Below, piece by piece: positions 55,083-63,180 of a DNA stretch of 64,000 bases. Location of the stretch: assembly GCF_029024965.1 (NCBI RefSeq), contig NZ_CP118982.1, forward strand, positions 1,984,001 through 2,048,000, read 5' to 3'. Positions within the stretch are counted from its first letter, which is position 1; each line of letters opens with the position of its first letter. The position numbers and the translations under genes are program-made. The notes under the pieces are model-generated. The model was not told the DNA's origin. It made no database searches and saw only the letters and a list, made by a program, of their open reading frames with translations. Origin of the DNA: Staphylococcus equorum (GTDB taxonomy: Bacteria; Bacillota; Bacilli; Staphylococcales; Staphylococcaceae).

Positions 55083-56206
55083 TAAAACTCCCCCTTTTTT
55101 CTATATTTTCTATTATGTAAAGCGAATATTCTTTACACATTTTCAACTTTCATTTTCAACATTCGGTTAAGATTAAGTATCGAGCGATTACAAATCTTTT
55201 TAAAATACATGGGCGCCTAACAGACCCCTGGCTTTTTATATTAGTAATGCTTAGATGGTAATAGCTGCACGATTATGACGTGCATTTATTATTTATATAG
55301 CTTTTAATCACAGTGTTGTTATATGCTCTAAAACAAGTTCTAAATGCCTTCTATGAAGTCTATTTTTAAATGCTTTAGTTTCATATTTATTTCATTTTAT
55401 AACTTTATTTAGGTAAGTAATTTAACTTTATCTATAAATGTTTTTATCCTTAAAACACATCATTATAATTGGATAATTTATAACCATTGTATTAGTAATC
55501 TATTTGCTATTAACCTCTTATCACTATTAAGCATTCAACCTATGAACAAGTATGAAGATACTTATTGTATTCATGTTCATATTGAATATTTATTTTTATT
55601 TTAATAATTTATTTAATATTTAATTTCAAATGAATGAACAAAAACATTTTGTAATCATTTATCTTTTAAGTTTGTTCATCAAAGTTATTTCGTTAATCAA
55701 TCTTCTATTAATAATATAAAAGAATTTATTATGATCTAATCATTTACTTATCTTAATATCATTGTTGATGTAACAACTTAATCTTTATCATCATTGAACT
55801 AATATCTTTGTTAATGTTCAATACAACTTCAATCATTATCTATCTTAAATACTTCTTAACTTAACATCACAACAACTTATTATTATTCTCTTCTGAATCA
55901 ATGTTCATTATCAATATGTTAATCATGATCTAATCACATGTTAGATGTGATTGCTTAATACTAGAATTAACCAATGATATTTCCTTTACAATAAACCTTG
56001 ATATTAAAACAGCCACCACCACAAGTATAAGAGCAGAACAAGTGATGATGGCGTACAAGGAAAATATACAACTTTCAAGAACAAGCGTTTAAACAACTGA
56101 TACCAGAAGAATTAGTGAATGTTTTATAAAGCATTCAAGGTAGATTCCTACCTACTTACATTATACTACATAAAATATATTATAACAATAGTATTTTATA
56201 AGTTAT
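55083..56206. other. 1.1 kb AT-rich gene-poor stretch inside PICI
   Basis: No open frame with a ribosome binding site is visible on either strand. The heptamer TGTTCAT or its complement occurs five times (55542, 55574, 55634, 55673, 55902), mixed with many TTAATC/ATTAAT runs. Near 56020-56130 short open pieces (for example FQEQAFKQLIPEELVNVL on the plus strand, stopping at 56129) look like the end of a broken gene. It could be a packaging (cos/pac) region, a decayed gene block, or a regulatory RNA source. Confidence 0.5.
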
Positions 56207-56680
56207 TTATTTTGTATTAATAGACACTAAATCAATCTTATCAATATTGCCAATAGTTGTATTATCCATACCCAATTTACTAGCGTAACATTGTACTGAT
56301 ACCGATTTATTATTCTTAGCTATATCGATTAATTCTTGCAATCCCTCACCTTTATCTTGAACCCTATCAACTTGAATACCAAAGCCAATGAATTCTTCTT
56401 TAATAACAGTAAGTACGCCTGAATCTTTACTGTTAGCAACAAATGATTCCTCATTGTTGTTTATCACAATATTGATACCATCAGTATCTTTAAAGTTTTT
56501 AAATACCCTTCTAGTTAAAGAACCTTTTTTATAATTAATATCCGAACTAGCCACACCATCAACGGTAGCAATCCCAACTTGTGTATTTGAATATAATGGT
56601 TTTAAAATAATAGTGTTTTTCTTTTCATCAAAGCCTAAAGCATAATCTTGTTTTATTGGACTTAATACTGTGTAACTCAT
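56207..56680 (-). CDS. Hypothetical PICI protein, 157 residues
   Basis: The protein is soluble and mixed alpha/beta, with DYALGFDEKKNTIILKPLY split as DYALGFDEKK and NTIILKPLY near the start, INIVINNNEESFVA in the middle and SVQCYASKLGMDNTT near the end. I do not recognise it. Location between the replication and terminase modules is where PICIs carry capsid-size or packaging-interference genes; this is only positional inference. GAGGGGG precedes the ATG. Confidence 0.55.
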   Translation of the reverse strand: MSYTVLSPIKQDYALGFDEKKNTIILKPLYSNTQVGIATVDGVASSDINYKKGSLTRRVFKNFKDTDGINIVINNNEESFVANSKDSGVLTVIKEEFIGFGIQVDRVQDKGEGLQELIDIAKNNKSVSVQCYASKLGMDNTTIGNIDKIDLVSINTK

Positions 56681-56695
56681 TTTATATTCCCCCTC

Positions 56696-57313
56696 TTACC
56701 ATTTATGATTTCCGTTATTGTATTCTGAATCAGCACGACCATTTACATTAAATAATTTTTCCTTAAAACTATTGGCTAATGTAGTTGGGTCTGTATTCGT
56801 TCTAAATGGATCATCAACTAAACTTGTATTACGCTGTAGACTCAATCTCCATTGCTCTGGATTGTTAATAGCAGTATTCATATAATTGCGTCTTGATGCT
56901 CTACGAATGGCTTCAACTTTATTAGCTGCAATCTTCTCATATACATCATATGCTTCTTGTAATTTTTCATTGAATTCTTGTATTAGTTTACTGTTATTAT
57001 CTTTTAATTCTTTAATCTCTTTATCATACCCAACATTAAATGCTTTTATATCTTCATCTAATAATTTATGATTGTCATCTTCACTTTGCTCATGTAATGC
57101 TACAATTTCATCTTCAAGTTTTCCTTGTTCTTTTTTAAGTGACGCAATCATAGCGTAATCATTTTCATTTCGATAATGTGACATCTTAAAATCAAATTCT
57201 TTTAATTTGTCAGTGACTTTGCTTTTTTCTAAAGCCACGTGTTTTTTATTCTCTACCTTTGGTTCAATTACCTTATTAAATACTTCGATTGATTTTTCAT
57301 TTACTTTAGTCAT
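56696..57313 (-). CDS. Coiled-coil PICI protein, 205 residues
   Basis: The protein has a long predicted coiled coil (about residues 25-135, including KEQGKLEDEIVALHEQ and LIQEFNEKLQEAYDVYEKIAAN), then a C-terminal part with MNTAINNPEQWRLSLQ and PTTLANSFKEKLF. Such shape fits scaffold-like or capsid-interacting proteins but no family is recognised. It begins 13 bases after the preceding small gene and ends 15 bases before the next, suggesting one operon. Confidence 0.6.
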   Translation of the reverse strand: MTKVNEKSIEVFNKVIEPKVENKKHVALEKSKVTDKLKEFDFKMSHYRNENDYAMIASLKKEQGKLEDEIVALHEQSEDDNHKLLDEDIKAFNVGYDKEIKELKDNNSKLIQEFNEKLQEAYDVYEKIAANKVEAIRRASRRNYMNTAINNPEQWRLSLQRNTSLVDDPFRTNTDPTTLANSFKEKLFNVNGRADSEYNNGNHKW

Positions 57314-57326
57314 TTAAAAAACTCCC

Positions 57327-57527
57327 TTATTTTTTATTTATAAAATCTTTATACGTTTTAATTTGCTTGCTGCTTTTCATTTCATTAATACATTGTTTCA
57401 CTTCTTCAATATCTTCACGCCTAGTTACATATCGCTTGATTACAGTATCTAAATAACTCTCTGACACATTACTTATATTAGTTGGTAATCTAGCAACAAT
57501 TTGATTCGCCACATCCCTATACCACAT
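57327..57527 (-). CDS. Small PICI protein, 66 residues
   Basis: The protein is helical and basic (MWYRDVANQIVARLP, RREDIEEVKQCINEM). AAAGGAG is eight bases before the ATG at 57527; the ATG two codons earlier is too close. Unknown function; same operon as the coiled-coil gene. Confidence 0.55.
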   Translation of the reverse strand: MWYRDVANQIVARLPTNISNVSESYLDTVIKRYVTRREDIEEVKQCINEMKSSKQIKTYKDFINKK

Positions 57528-57612
57528 GTGCATATCTCCTTTAATTAAATAGATATAAAATATCTTTAATATCTACCAAAATGTTGTAACTCTATGATTC
57601 CTAGTAACTATA

Positions 57613-58032
57613 TTACTTTTGTAATTGTTTGATACTACATTCACTTATTGGATAAAACCAATTTAGATCATCAGCACTTTTAGGCTTAAATCCTGCTAAT
57701 GCCATCGCCTCTTTCATGTTACTGTTTGATATATAAAAGCCATAAGGCTCACGTTCAAACATATGCTTTAAGTTATAACTGGAATAGTTTTCGTTGACTG
57801 TCTTAATAGGTTCTAACTGTTTGCACCACATCAATACTGTTTCAAGTTGTTCCATTGTCATATCATTAAAATCAATTGCATTAAATCCTAAATTATTATC
57901 ACTCATATACTGCTGTAATTCTTCATCGTTAAAATAAAATACTTCACGTGGATATTCTGTAATCACACGATGTGCATTGTTATTAGTTCTTACTGTTCCA
58001 TATCTATTGCCACTGTTGTATAGGTATCTCAT
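57613..58032 (-). CDS. Conserved SaPI-type hypothetical protein after rep
   Basis: The 139-residue protein has HRVITEYPREVFYFNDEELQ (about 22-41), MEQLETVLMWCKQLEP and a C-terminal DDLNWFYPIS. I associate this type with the position after the rep gene in SaPI-like islands, but do not know a function. AAAGGAG stands before the ATG. The iteron origin lies between it and rep. Confidence 0.55.
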   Translation of the reverse strand: MRYLYNSGNRYGTVRTNNNAHRVITEYPREVFYFNDEELQQYMSDNNLGFNAIDFNDMTMEQLETVLMWCKQLEPIKTVNENYSSYNLKHMFEREPYGFYISNSNMKEAMALAGFKPKSADDLNWFYPISECSIKQLQK

Positions 58033-58070
58033 TTTCTTAATCTCCTTTTTTTATCCGTTTACTTTAAAAT

Positions 58071-58374
58071 GTTACTACTTGGTTACTACTTTTTTGTTAA
58101 AGTTACTACTTTCTTATATTACATAAAAACTGTCATATCAAGGGTTACAGCGCACATGTTACTACTGTTACTAGTGTTACTACTTTTTTTAAGGGGCTAC
58201 TATTATAAGAAACACACACACATTTATATCACTTTATATTTAACCTCTTATTTTGAAAGTAGTAACAGTAGTAACATTTATATTAAAATCAGTTATAAAC
58301 ACTGTAATATCAAGGTTTATAGCTGTTATTACTTTTGATAAATAAGTAGTAACTAGGTAGTAACAACTAGTAAC
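58071..58374. other. ori: PICI replication origin with two opposed iteron clusters
   Basis: The nonamer GTTACTACT or a one-base variant occurs six times in direct orientation at 58071-58184 (starts 58071, 58082, 58102, 58158, 58167, 58176) and five times inverted at 58258-58374 (starts 58258, 58267, 58345, 58356, 58366), around an AT-rich centre. The right cluster overlaps the end of rep. This is the layout of SaPI origins bound by the Rep helicase. Confidence 0.85.
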
Positions 58375-60094
58375 TTTGTTGCTCTTTCTTAAAGTCAAAT
58401 CCTAATTCCTTAATGATTTCAGTTTTGATGGCATATCCTTTTTGTTGTTCTCCATTAAATCTTATATTTTTTTGCTTGCCATAATTATTCGTTTCAAGGT
58501 ATCCTCTTTCATCCCATTGTTTAACAGTGGAATTAAATTCAGCACCTAGCATTTCTTTTATGGTTGGGGTCATAATAAGAACAAAATCAGCCCTATAAAT
58601 TGCCATAAGTTCTGCATTGTCATGATAATAGTGCTTATTGTAAGCGATACGTCCACGGTTAGCATTTAACTTTTCAAGTAATTCTTCTAATAATTGTTTT
58701 GGTTTATCAATATTTTTATTGTTCTTCATCATACTTGTATGTGCTTTATTCACATTAATATATGGGTCATGCTCAAAGCCTTCAATATCATTTAATATCT
58801 CACCTGTGATTTGTAATAGTGCAAAACTACGTGCGATACGATCCATCACTTCATTACCGTTAGCCTGTTTCATGAAATATTTAACAGCACCTTCAAATGA
58901 TGCTTTATATTTGTCTTTGTCAGTACGATATTGATTGATGAATAACTTACCTAATAAACCATGATTATTTTCCATTGTTTTAGCTATATCGCCAAATTCA
59001 GTTTTATCTGTGTTAGGGAATGGGTCATCTTGTAAAGTAATTACACGACCAGCAACACCTGCCTTATCAGGTGCTATATCTGGTATAGCAACTTCACCAC
59101 TTGAAAGCATGATATTGTTCCACGGTTCCAAATAATCAATAGAACGGTCTGAATTGCCACGACCTTTAGATTGCCCACCAGAAAATTGATATACAATACT
59201 TGGTATTCTAAATGGATTGTCTGCCTTACGGGTATCATCTTTAATTAAAGGAAATGAATTTAAAAATGAAGCCATACGTTCAACACTTACATTTGTGGCA
59301 TTCCATTCAGTAACTAATTTACGACTTCCCCATATGCTTGCACATATCTTTAAAGTGAATGTTTTACCACTTGAAGTACGCCCTGAAATCTCACTTACAA
59401 ATGGATCTACGTCAAAATCTTTGAGCAATACAGAAGCTAGTGAGCTATAGAACATCATCATTACCATTGGATTGTCTTTAATAGGCTCAAATACACCATT
59501 TATATAATCATCAATACTACCTTTTGTTTCAAATGCATCAATCAACGCTTGATACCCCTTATCAGCATTAAATATTTTGTATTGATTATCTTGCATATCT
59601 TCATCGTAAGGTGAAATGAAATGGCCATTTATATTGCCTAATCGAGTAGCTACATCGTAATCTGGTATCTTATTAAAACGTCTGTAAAAACTAAGATATT
59701 GAACAAGATTAGCTGCTTCATTTTGAGTAACTTCTAACCCTTTACTAGCAAGTTCTACTAAATATTTACTTTGAGTAATATCTCGAGCTAACACTGGTAA
59801 TTTATATTTACGTTTTGAATCTTCAAATTCAAGTTCATAATAAAATTCACCAGATTCAATATTTTTGTATCTTTCAGTAACATAAGGTGGCGTGCTAGTA
59901 ATATAAATATGTGCTATATCTATAACTTCACCTTTGTTATTCTTTTTCTCTTTTTCCAAATATAACCATTTTCCTTTGATTAAATAAGGTTCTGGAATAG
60001 TTGGTTTATCTTTATTGATTTCTTGAAATTTTTCAAGACTATTCATAGTTTCAAATACATCTTCTTTAGTTACTTCCATTTCCTCTACTGTCAT
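58367..60094 (-). CDS. rep: PICI replication initiator/helicase Rep (DUF927-type)
   Basis: The 575-residue protein is the island's initiator helicase, expected to bind the iterons next to its gene and melt the origin. It carries Walker A ISGRTSSGKTFTLK (about 235-248), FPLIKDDTRKAD as the Walker B region, RGNSDRSIDYLEPWNN and MLSSGEVAIPD, typical of DUF927 helicases. GGGGGACGG precedes the ATG. It follows the primase gene by 13 bases and its 3' end overlaps the last iterons. Confidence 0.85.
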   Translation of the reverse strand: MTVEEMEVTKEDVFETMNSLEKFQEINKDKPTIPEPYLIKGKWLYLEKEKKNNKGEVIDIAHIYITSTPPYVTERYKNIESGEFYYELEFEDSKRKYKLPVLARDITQSKYLVELASKGLEVTQNEAANLVQYLSFYRRFNKIPDYDVATRLGNINGHFISPYDEDMQDNQYKIFNADKGYQALIDAFETKGSIDDYINGVFEPIKDNPMVMMMFYSSLASVLLKDFDVDPFVSEISGRTSSGKTFTLKICASIWGSRKLVTEWNATNVSVERMASFLNSFPLIKDDTRKADNPFRIPSIVYQFSGGQSKGRGNSDRSIDYLEPWNNIMLSSGEVAIPDIAPDKAGVAGRVITLQDDPFPNTDKTEFGDIAKTMENNHGLLGKLFINQYRTDKDKYKASFEGAVKYFMKQANGNEVMDRIARSFALLQITGEILNDIEGFEHDPYINVNKAHTSMMKNNKNIDKPKQLLEELLEKLNANRGRIAYNKHYYHDNAELMAIYRADFVLIMTPTIKEMLGAEFNSTVKQWDERGYLETNNYGKQKNIRFNGEQQKGYAIKTEIIKELGFDFKKEQQSY

Positions 60095-60107
60095 ATCCCG
60101 TCCCCCT

Positions 60108-60995
60108 CTAGTTGTTCATATGCTTTTTGAGTATCGAGTTAAATGTTTTGTTTATTTCTCCATCGTCCATAGGTGGGTTACAAGATTTCCCCCATGCTAT
60201 CACTAGACCATATACAAGGTTTACGTCTACATACCTACGCAATAAGTAACCACTAATTGATGCTAGCGCTTGATTACGCCCACCTTCACTTACACCAAAC
60301 GCAAGATCACGCCAATAAGTTGAATCACGTTTTTTCAAATGACTTGAGTAGTTGATGGTAATTGATTTATCTTTTTGCGTATTTTCTAGATTTTTCGATA
60401 ACTCAACTAAATCATCATTTGTTATTGCTGGTGCATCATTATATTTAAAAATATATGGTATATCCTTATCTGGTCTTACTGGTAACGCCATTGCTCTTGA
60501 TGGTTGATAGCTACCTTCATCAATCTTATAGCCTATTTTCTTCGCCAATGATTGTGTATACTTTCTATAATCATCTGATCTCACAGGATTATTTAAAGGC
60601 ACCATAAGGCGAATACGTGGTTTTTCTGTAGTGTGGTTATAAGTTGTGTGGAATGCCCAACAAAAGCCTTCTAACTGTTTACAGATAGCACTGTACAATC
60701 CTTTGAAATCTTCAATATCATCATAATCAAGTGCTAGTGTATTTCTATTTATAATATTTTCATCATTGCGATATTTTTGTATTAGTTTCCCATCTTGTTC
60801 AACATCTTTAACATCACCATAAACTACCAACCCACGTTGGTATTTTTCATTGTGGTTCATTGGTGTTTGCAATCTATTAAGCCATTCCGACCACATCACA
60901 TCATTAGTTTGAACAAACGAATAGGAAGATAAATTTTTGTACTCTATAATATTTAATCGAATATCATGCTGTAATTTGATTTGTTCAAAACCCAT
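60108..60995 (-). CDS. pri: PICI primase
   Basis: The 295-residue protein is a prim-pol type primase: NTLALDYDDIEDFKGL with the acidic catalytic pair (about 85-100), FHTTYNHTTEKPRIRLMVPL split as FHTTYNHTTEKPRIRL (about 115-130), QPSRAMALPVRPDKD and a C-terminal helical extension (RDLAFGVSEGGRNQALAS). It should make primers for island replication together with Rep. AGGAGGG precedes the ATG. Confidence 0.8.
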   Translation of the reverse strand: MGFEQIKLQHDIRLNIIEYKNLSSYSFVQTNDVMWSEWLNRLQTPMNHNEKYQRGLVVYGDVKDVEQDGKLIQKYRNDENIINRNTLALDYDDIEDFKGLYSAICKQLEGFCWAFHTTYNHTTEKPRIRLMVPLNNPVRSDDYRKYTQSLAKKIGYKIDEGSYQPSRAMALPVRPDKDIPYIFKYNDAPAITNDDLVELSKNLENTQKDKSITINYSSHLKKRDSTYWRDLAFGVSEGGRNQALASISGYLLRRYVDVNLVYGLVIAWGKSCNPPMDDGEINKTFNSILKKHMNN

Positions 60996-61087
60996 TATTT
61001 TTGCCCTCCTGCTGTTAAAACAAGGCGTGAAATGGTATAATTAAATATATAAATAAGCCATTCTATGCTTGTTTTTTATTAAAATTT

Positions 61088-61417
61088 CTACGCGTTATCT
61101 TCGCTTTGGTCGGCTTGAGATAATGCGTTTTTTGTTTGCCCATATAAATACTCCACGTCACTTACCATTGCTTTAATATCAGTTCTGATACTTTTTAAAA
61201 TTGCGTGTATATTATAGACATCTTGAATACTTTCTCTTACAATTTCAGATTCAAATATCTTGCCATCTCTTATAAGCATTTTTCTATATGATTCATGACT
61301 TTCAAGTCTGTCACATACTAGATTAATCAATCCGTTAATCTTCATATCTAATTCTGTTTCAGTTACTTCATCTATCATCGCTTTAATTTGCAATTCAATA
61401 TACTCTGTATTTGTCAT
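61088..61417 (-). CDS. DUF1474-like PICI protein
   Basis: The 109-residue helical protein (INGLINLVCDRLESHESYRK, IHAILKSIRTDIKAMVSDVEYLYGQTK given in part as IHAILKSIRTDIKAM) fits the DUF1474 proteins that precede primase genes in SaPIs. Function unknown. GGGAGG precedes the ATG and the neighbour upstream is 13 bases away, so it is part of the early operon. Confidence 0.6.
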   Translation of the reverse strand: MTNTEYIELQIKAMIDEVTETELDMKINGLINLVCDRLESHESYRKMLIRDGKIFESEIVRESIQDVYNIHAILKSIRTDIKAMVSDVEYLYGQTKNALSQADQSEDNA

Positions 61418-61430
61418 CCAAATAACCTCC

Positions 61431-61676
61431 CTATGATTTTATTAATTGATCTAACTTTTCATTAGCTTCTGCTTCTAAATTTTCAACTTCACTGTGTCTA
61501 TACCATATATCATTTAGTAATTCGTTTAACACGTTGTACTCATTACTATCTTTATCAGTGATGTTATCCATCTTCTCTACAATTAAATCTACTGTTTGTC
61601 TGAATGCTTTTCCCATTCCTGCATGATGTGTTGCATCTACTAATAATTTACCTTTGCTTACGTTTGTGTTTTCCAT
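61431..61676 (-). CDS. Small early PICI protein, 81 residues
   Basis: The acidic helical protein (KLLVDATHHAGMGKAFRQTV, VLNELLNDIWYRHSEVENLE) occurs in the early operon between the HTH genes and primase. I know no function. GGAGGAG precedes the ATG. Confidence 0.6.
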   Translation of the reverse strand: MENTNVSKGKLLVDATHHAGMGKAFRQTVDLIVEKMDNITDKDSNEYNVLNELLNDIWYRHSEVENLEAEANEKLDQLIKS

Positions 61677-61745
61677 GTTATTTCTCCTCCATTAATTGTT
61701 TATATTTACGTTTAATTTTTTTATCTTCCAAACCAACTTTAACTA

Positions 61746-61964
61746 CTATGATCCTACTTTGATTGAATTACTGAAAAGTTCATCAATACTCATTCCATAC
61801 AATTCAGATAAAATTTTAGCTTCTGGTAAAGTGAACGAACCTTTACCACTTTCCTTAATTTGGTAACGTTGTGGAGAAATGCTAAGTCTCTTTGCGATTG
61901 CTTTCTGTGTGTGTCCATGTTCTTTACGTGTGATGTACAACATTGGATATGCTAAGTTTGTCAT
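61746..61964 (-). CDS. Small HTH protein of early PICI operon
   Basis: The 72-residue protein has one HTH: ITRKEHGHTQKAIAKRLSIS, then PQRYQIKESGKGSF as recognition helix and LPEAKILSELYGMSIDELF. It lacks the usual serine-tyrosine-rich helix of classical Xre proteins but keeps the fold. It could be the excisionase or a regulator. GGAGGGA precedes the ATG. Confidence 0.7.
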   Translation of the reverse strand: MTNLAYPMLYITRKEHGHTQKAIAKRLSISPQRYQIKESGKGSFTLPEAKILSELYGMSIDELFSNSIKVGS

Positions 61965-61976
61965 TTTGTTCCCTCC

Positions 61977-62192
61977 TTATACTTTTTCTTTTATTTCAAA
62001 TATTTCTGATACATCAACTTCAAGCGCATTCGAAATTTTTATAGCCATTAAATCAGAAGGATTTGCTTTACCATTAATGATTTTATTTAAATAAACGTAA
62101 TCCATAGGTACTTGTTCAGCTAATTGTTTAACGTTCCACCCTTTTTTGACTATTGAAAATTTAAACGCCATTCTTTTAATAGCAATACTCAT
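61977..62192 (-). CDS. Cro/Str-like HTH regulator divergent from Stl-like repressor
   Basis: The 71-residue protein is an HTH_3 domain: FSIVKKGWNVKQLAEQV, MDYVYLNKIINGKANPSD and IKISNALEVDVSEIFE. It is the first gene of the leftward early operon, opposite the Stl-like gene, the place of the str-type regulator in SaPIs. ATG at 62192 follows GGTGG; a GTG five codons earlier is possible. Confidence 0.75.
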   Translation of the reverse strand: MSIAIKRMAFKFSIVKKGWNVKQLAEQVPMDYVYLNKIINGKANPSDLMAIKISNALEVDVSEIFEIKEKV

Positions 62193-62217
62193 TTTTTTCA
62201 CCACCACGTCAATATAT

Positions 62218-62244
62218 TTACGTTAATCACGTAAGTTACGTAAC
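62218..62244. promoter_or_regulatory. Operator dyads between the divergent PICI regulators
   Basis: TTACGT-TAATC-ACGTAA (62218-62234) is a perfect dyad and the adjoining GTTACGTAAC (62235-62244) is a perfect palindrome. AACTAACTTAACC follows. They lie in the 144-base region between the two divergent starts and are the likely Stl-like repressor sites. Confidence 0.6.
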
Positions 62245-62336
62245 TAACTTAACCTAAATATACACTACTTTTACTAACGGTGCAAGCGTAAGTTGTGTTA
62301 AAATTTATATTAACTACTATTAAAGGAGTGAAAACC

Positions 62337-63170
62337 TTGATATTAAAGGATTTACTTAAAAATTTGAGGGAATCAAGAGGACTTAATAAACAAGAATTAG
62401 CAAATAAAGTTGATATTTCACGTTCTTATATATCTACTATAGAAAGTGGTAAAGTTGAAAAACCGACTAAAAAAACTTTAATGAAAATTGCATATGTTTT
62501 TGATCCAGATGATGAACAAAATATTTATAGTTCTTTATTGGAAGCTTCTGGTTATGATACTAAAAACAGTAAAGAAGAATACAGAGACTATTTAAATGAA
62601 ATGAGTGCAAATTTTCAAGAAACAAACAAATTCAATGGAGAGGTCTTATCAGGCATGAAATATCGTGTGAATAAGCATGATAATTCTGTTGTGTTTTTAG
62701 ATAAGCCATACATGAACATATTATGGTTATTAGAACAAGAGGATTTTAGAGTCTATTTAGGTTACGAAGATGATGAATTTTTTATTGATGATAATGGGAC
62801 ACCTTTTAGTAAACCATTAGAACTTGATGATGAAGATAAAAATAATTTGTTATTTCAAGTGCGTAATTTTCAAAGCAATTTGTTATTAATGAAAAAAGCT
62901 TTAAAAAACAAAATTGATATTGATGAATTAAATATTGACTCAATGGAATACACTTTAATTTTTGATTTATTAAATAATCGTATTAATGATAAAAATGAAT
63001 TAATTAGTAAATTAGCTGTTATCAATAAAGAAAGAGAAATATTTAACGCAAAAGAATATTACGAAGAAATAAACAAAGCTATAGAAGACCAAGATGCTAT
63101 AAAGTTACAACGTCTTGTAAGAATAACTACTATTAATGAATTAAAGAAGTATTTATCAGAACAAAAGTAG
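62337..63170 (+). CDS. Stl-like master repressor of the PICI
   Basis: The 277-residue protein has an N-terminal HTH (LKNLRESRGLNKQELANKVD, ISRSYISTIESGKVEKPTKK, about 5-50) and a long C-terminal part without a known domain, as Stl repressors do. Stl holds the island silent until a helper-phage protein binds its C-terminus; the inducer cannot be predicted. The start is TTG at 62337 with AAAGGAG nine bases upstream; the 14 residues further upstream are unsupported. The integrase gene begins 10 bases after the stop. Confidence 0.8.
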   Translation: MILKDLLKNLRESRGLNKQELANKVDISRSYISTIESGKVEKPTKKTLMKIAYVFDPDDEQNIYSSLLEASGYDTKNSKEEYRDYLNEMSANFQETNKFNGEVLSGMKYRVNKHDNSVVFLDKPYMNILWLLEQEDFRVYLGYEDDEFFIDDNGTPFSKPLELDDEDKNNLLFQVRNFQSNLLLMKKALKNKIDIDELNIDSMEYTLIFDLLNNRINDKNELISKLAVINKEREIFNAKEYYEEINKAIEDQDAIKLQRLVRITTINELKKYLSEQK

Positions 63171-63180
63171 GTGAAACACC

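Noticed and set aside
61677-61745. Very short frame (about 20 residues, ending KRKYKQLMEEK) between two early PICI genes.
   Set aside because: No acceptable start codon with a ribosome binding site; may be only a spacer.
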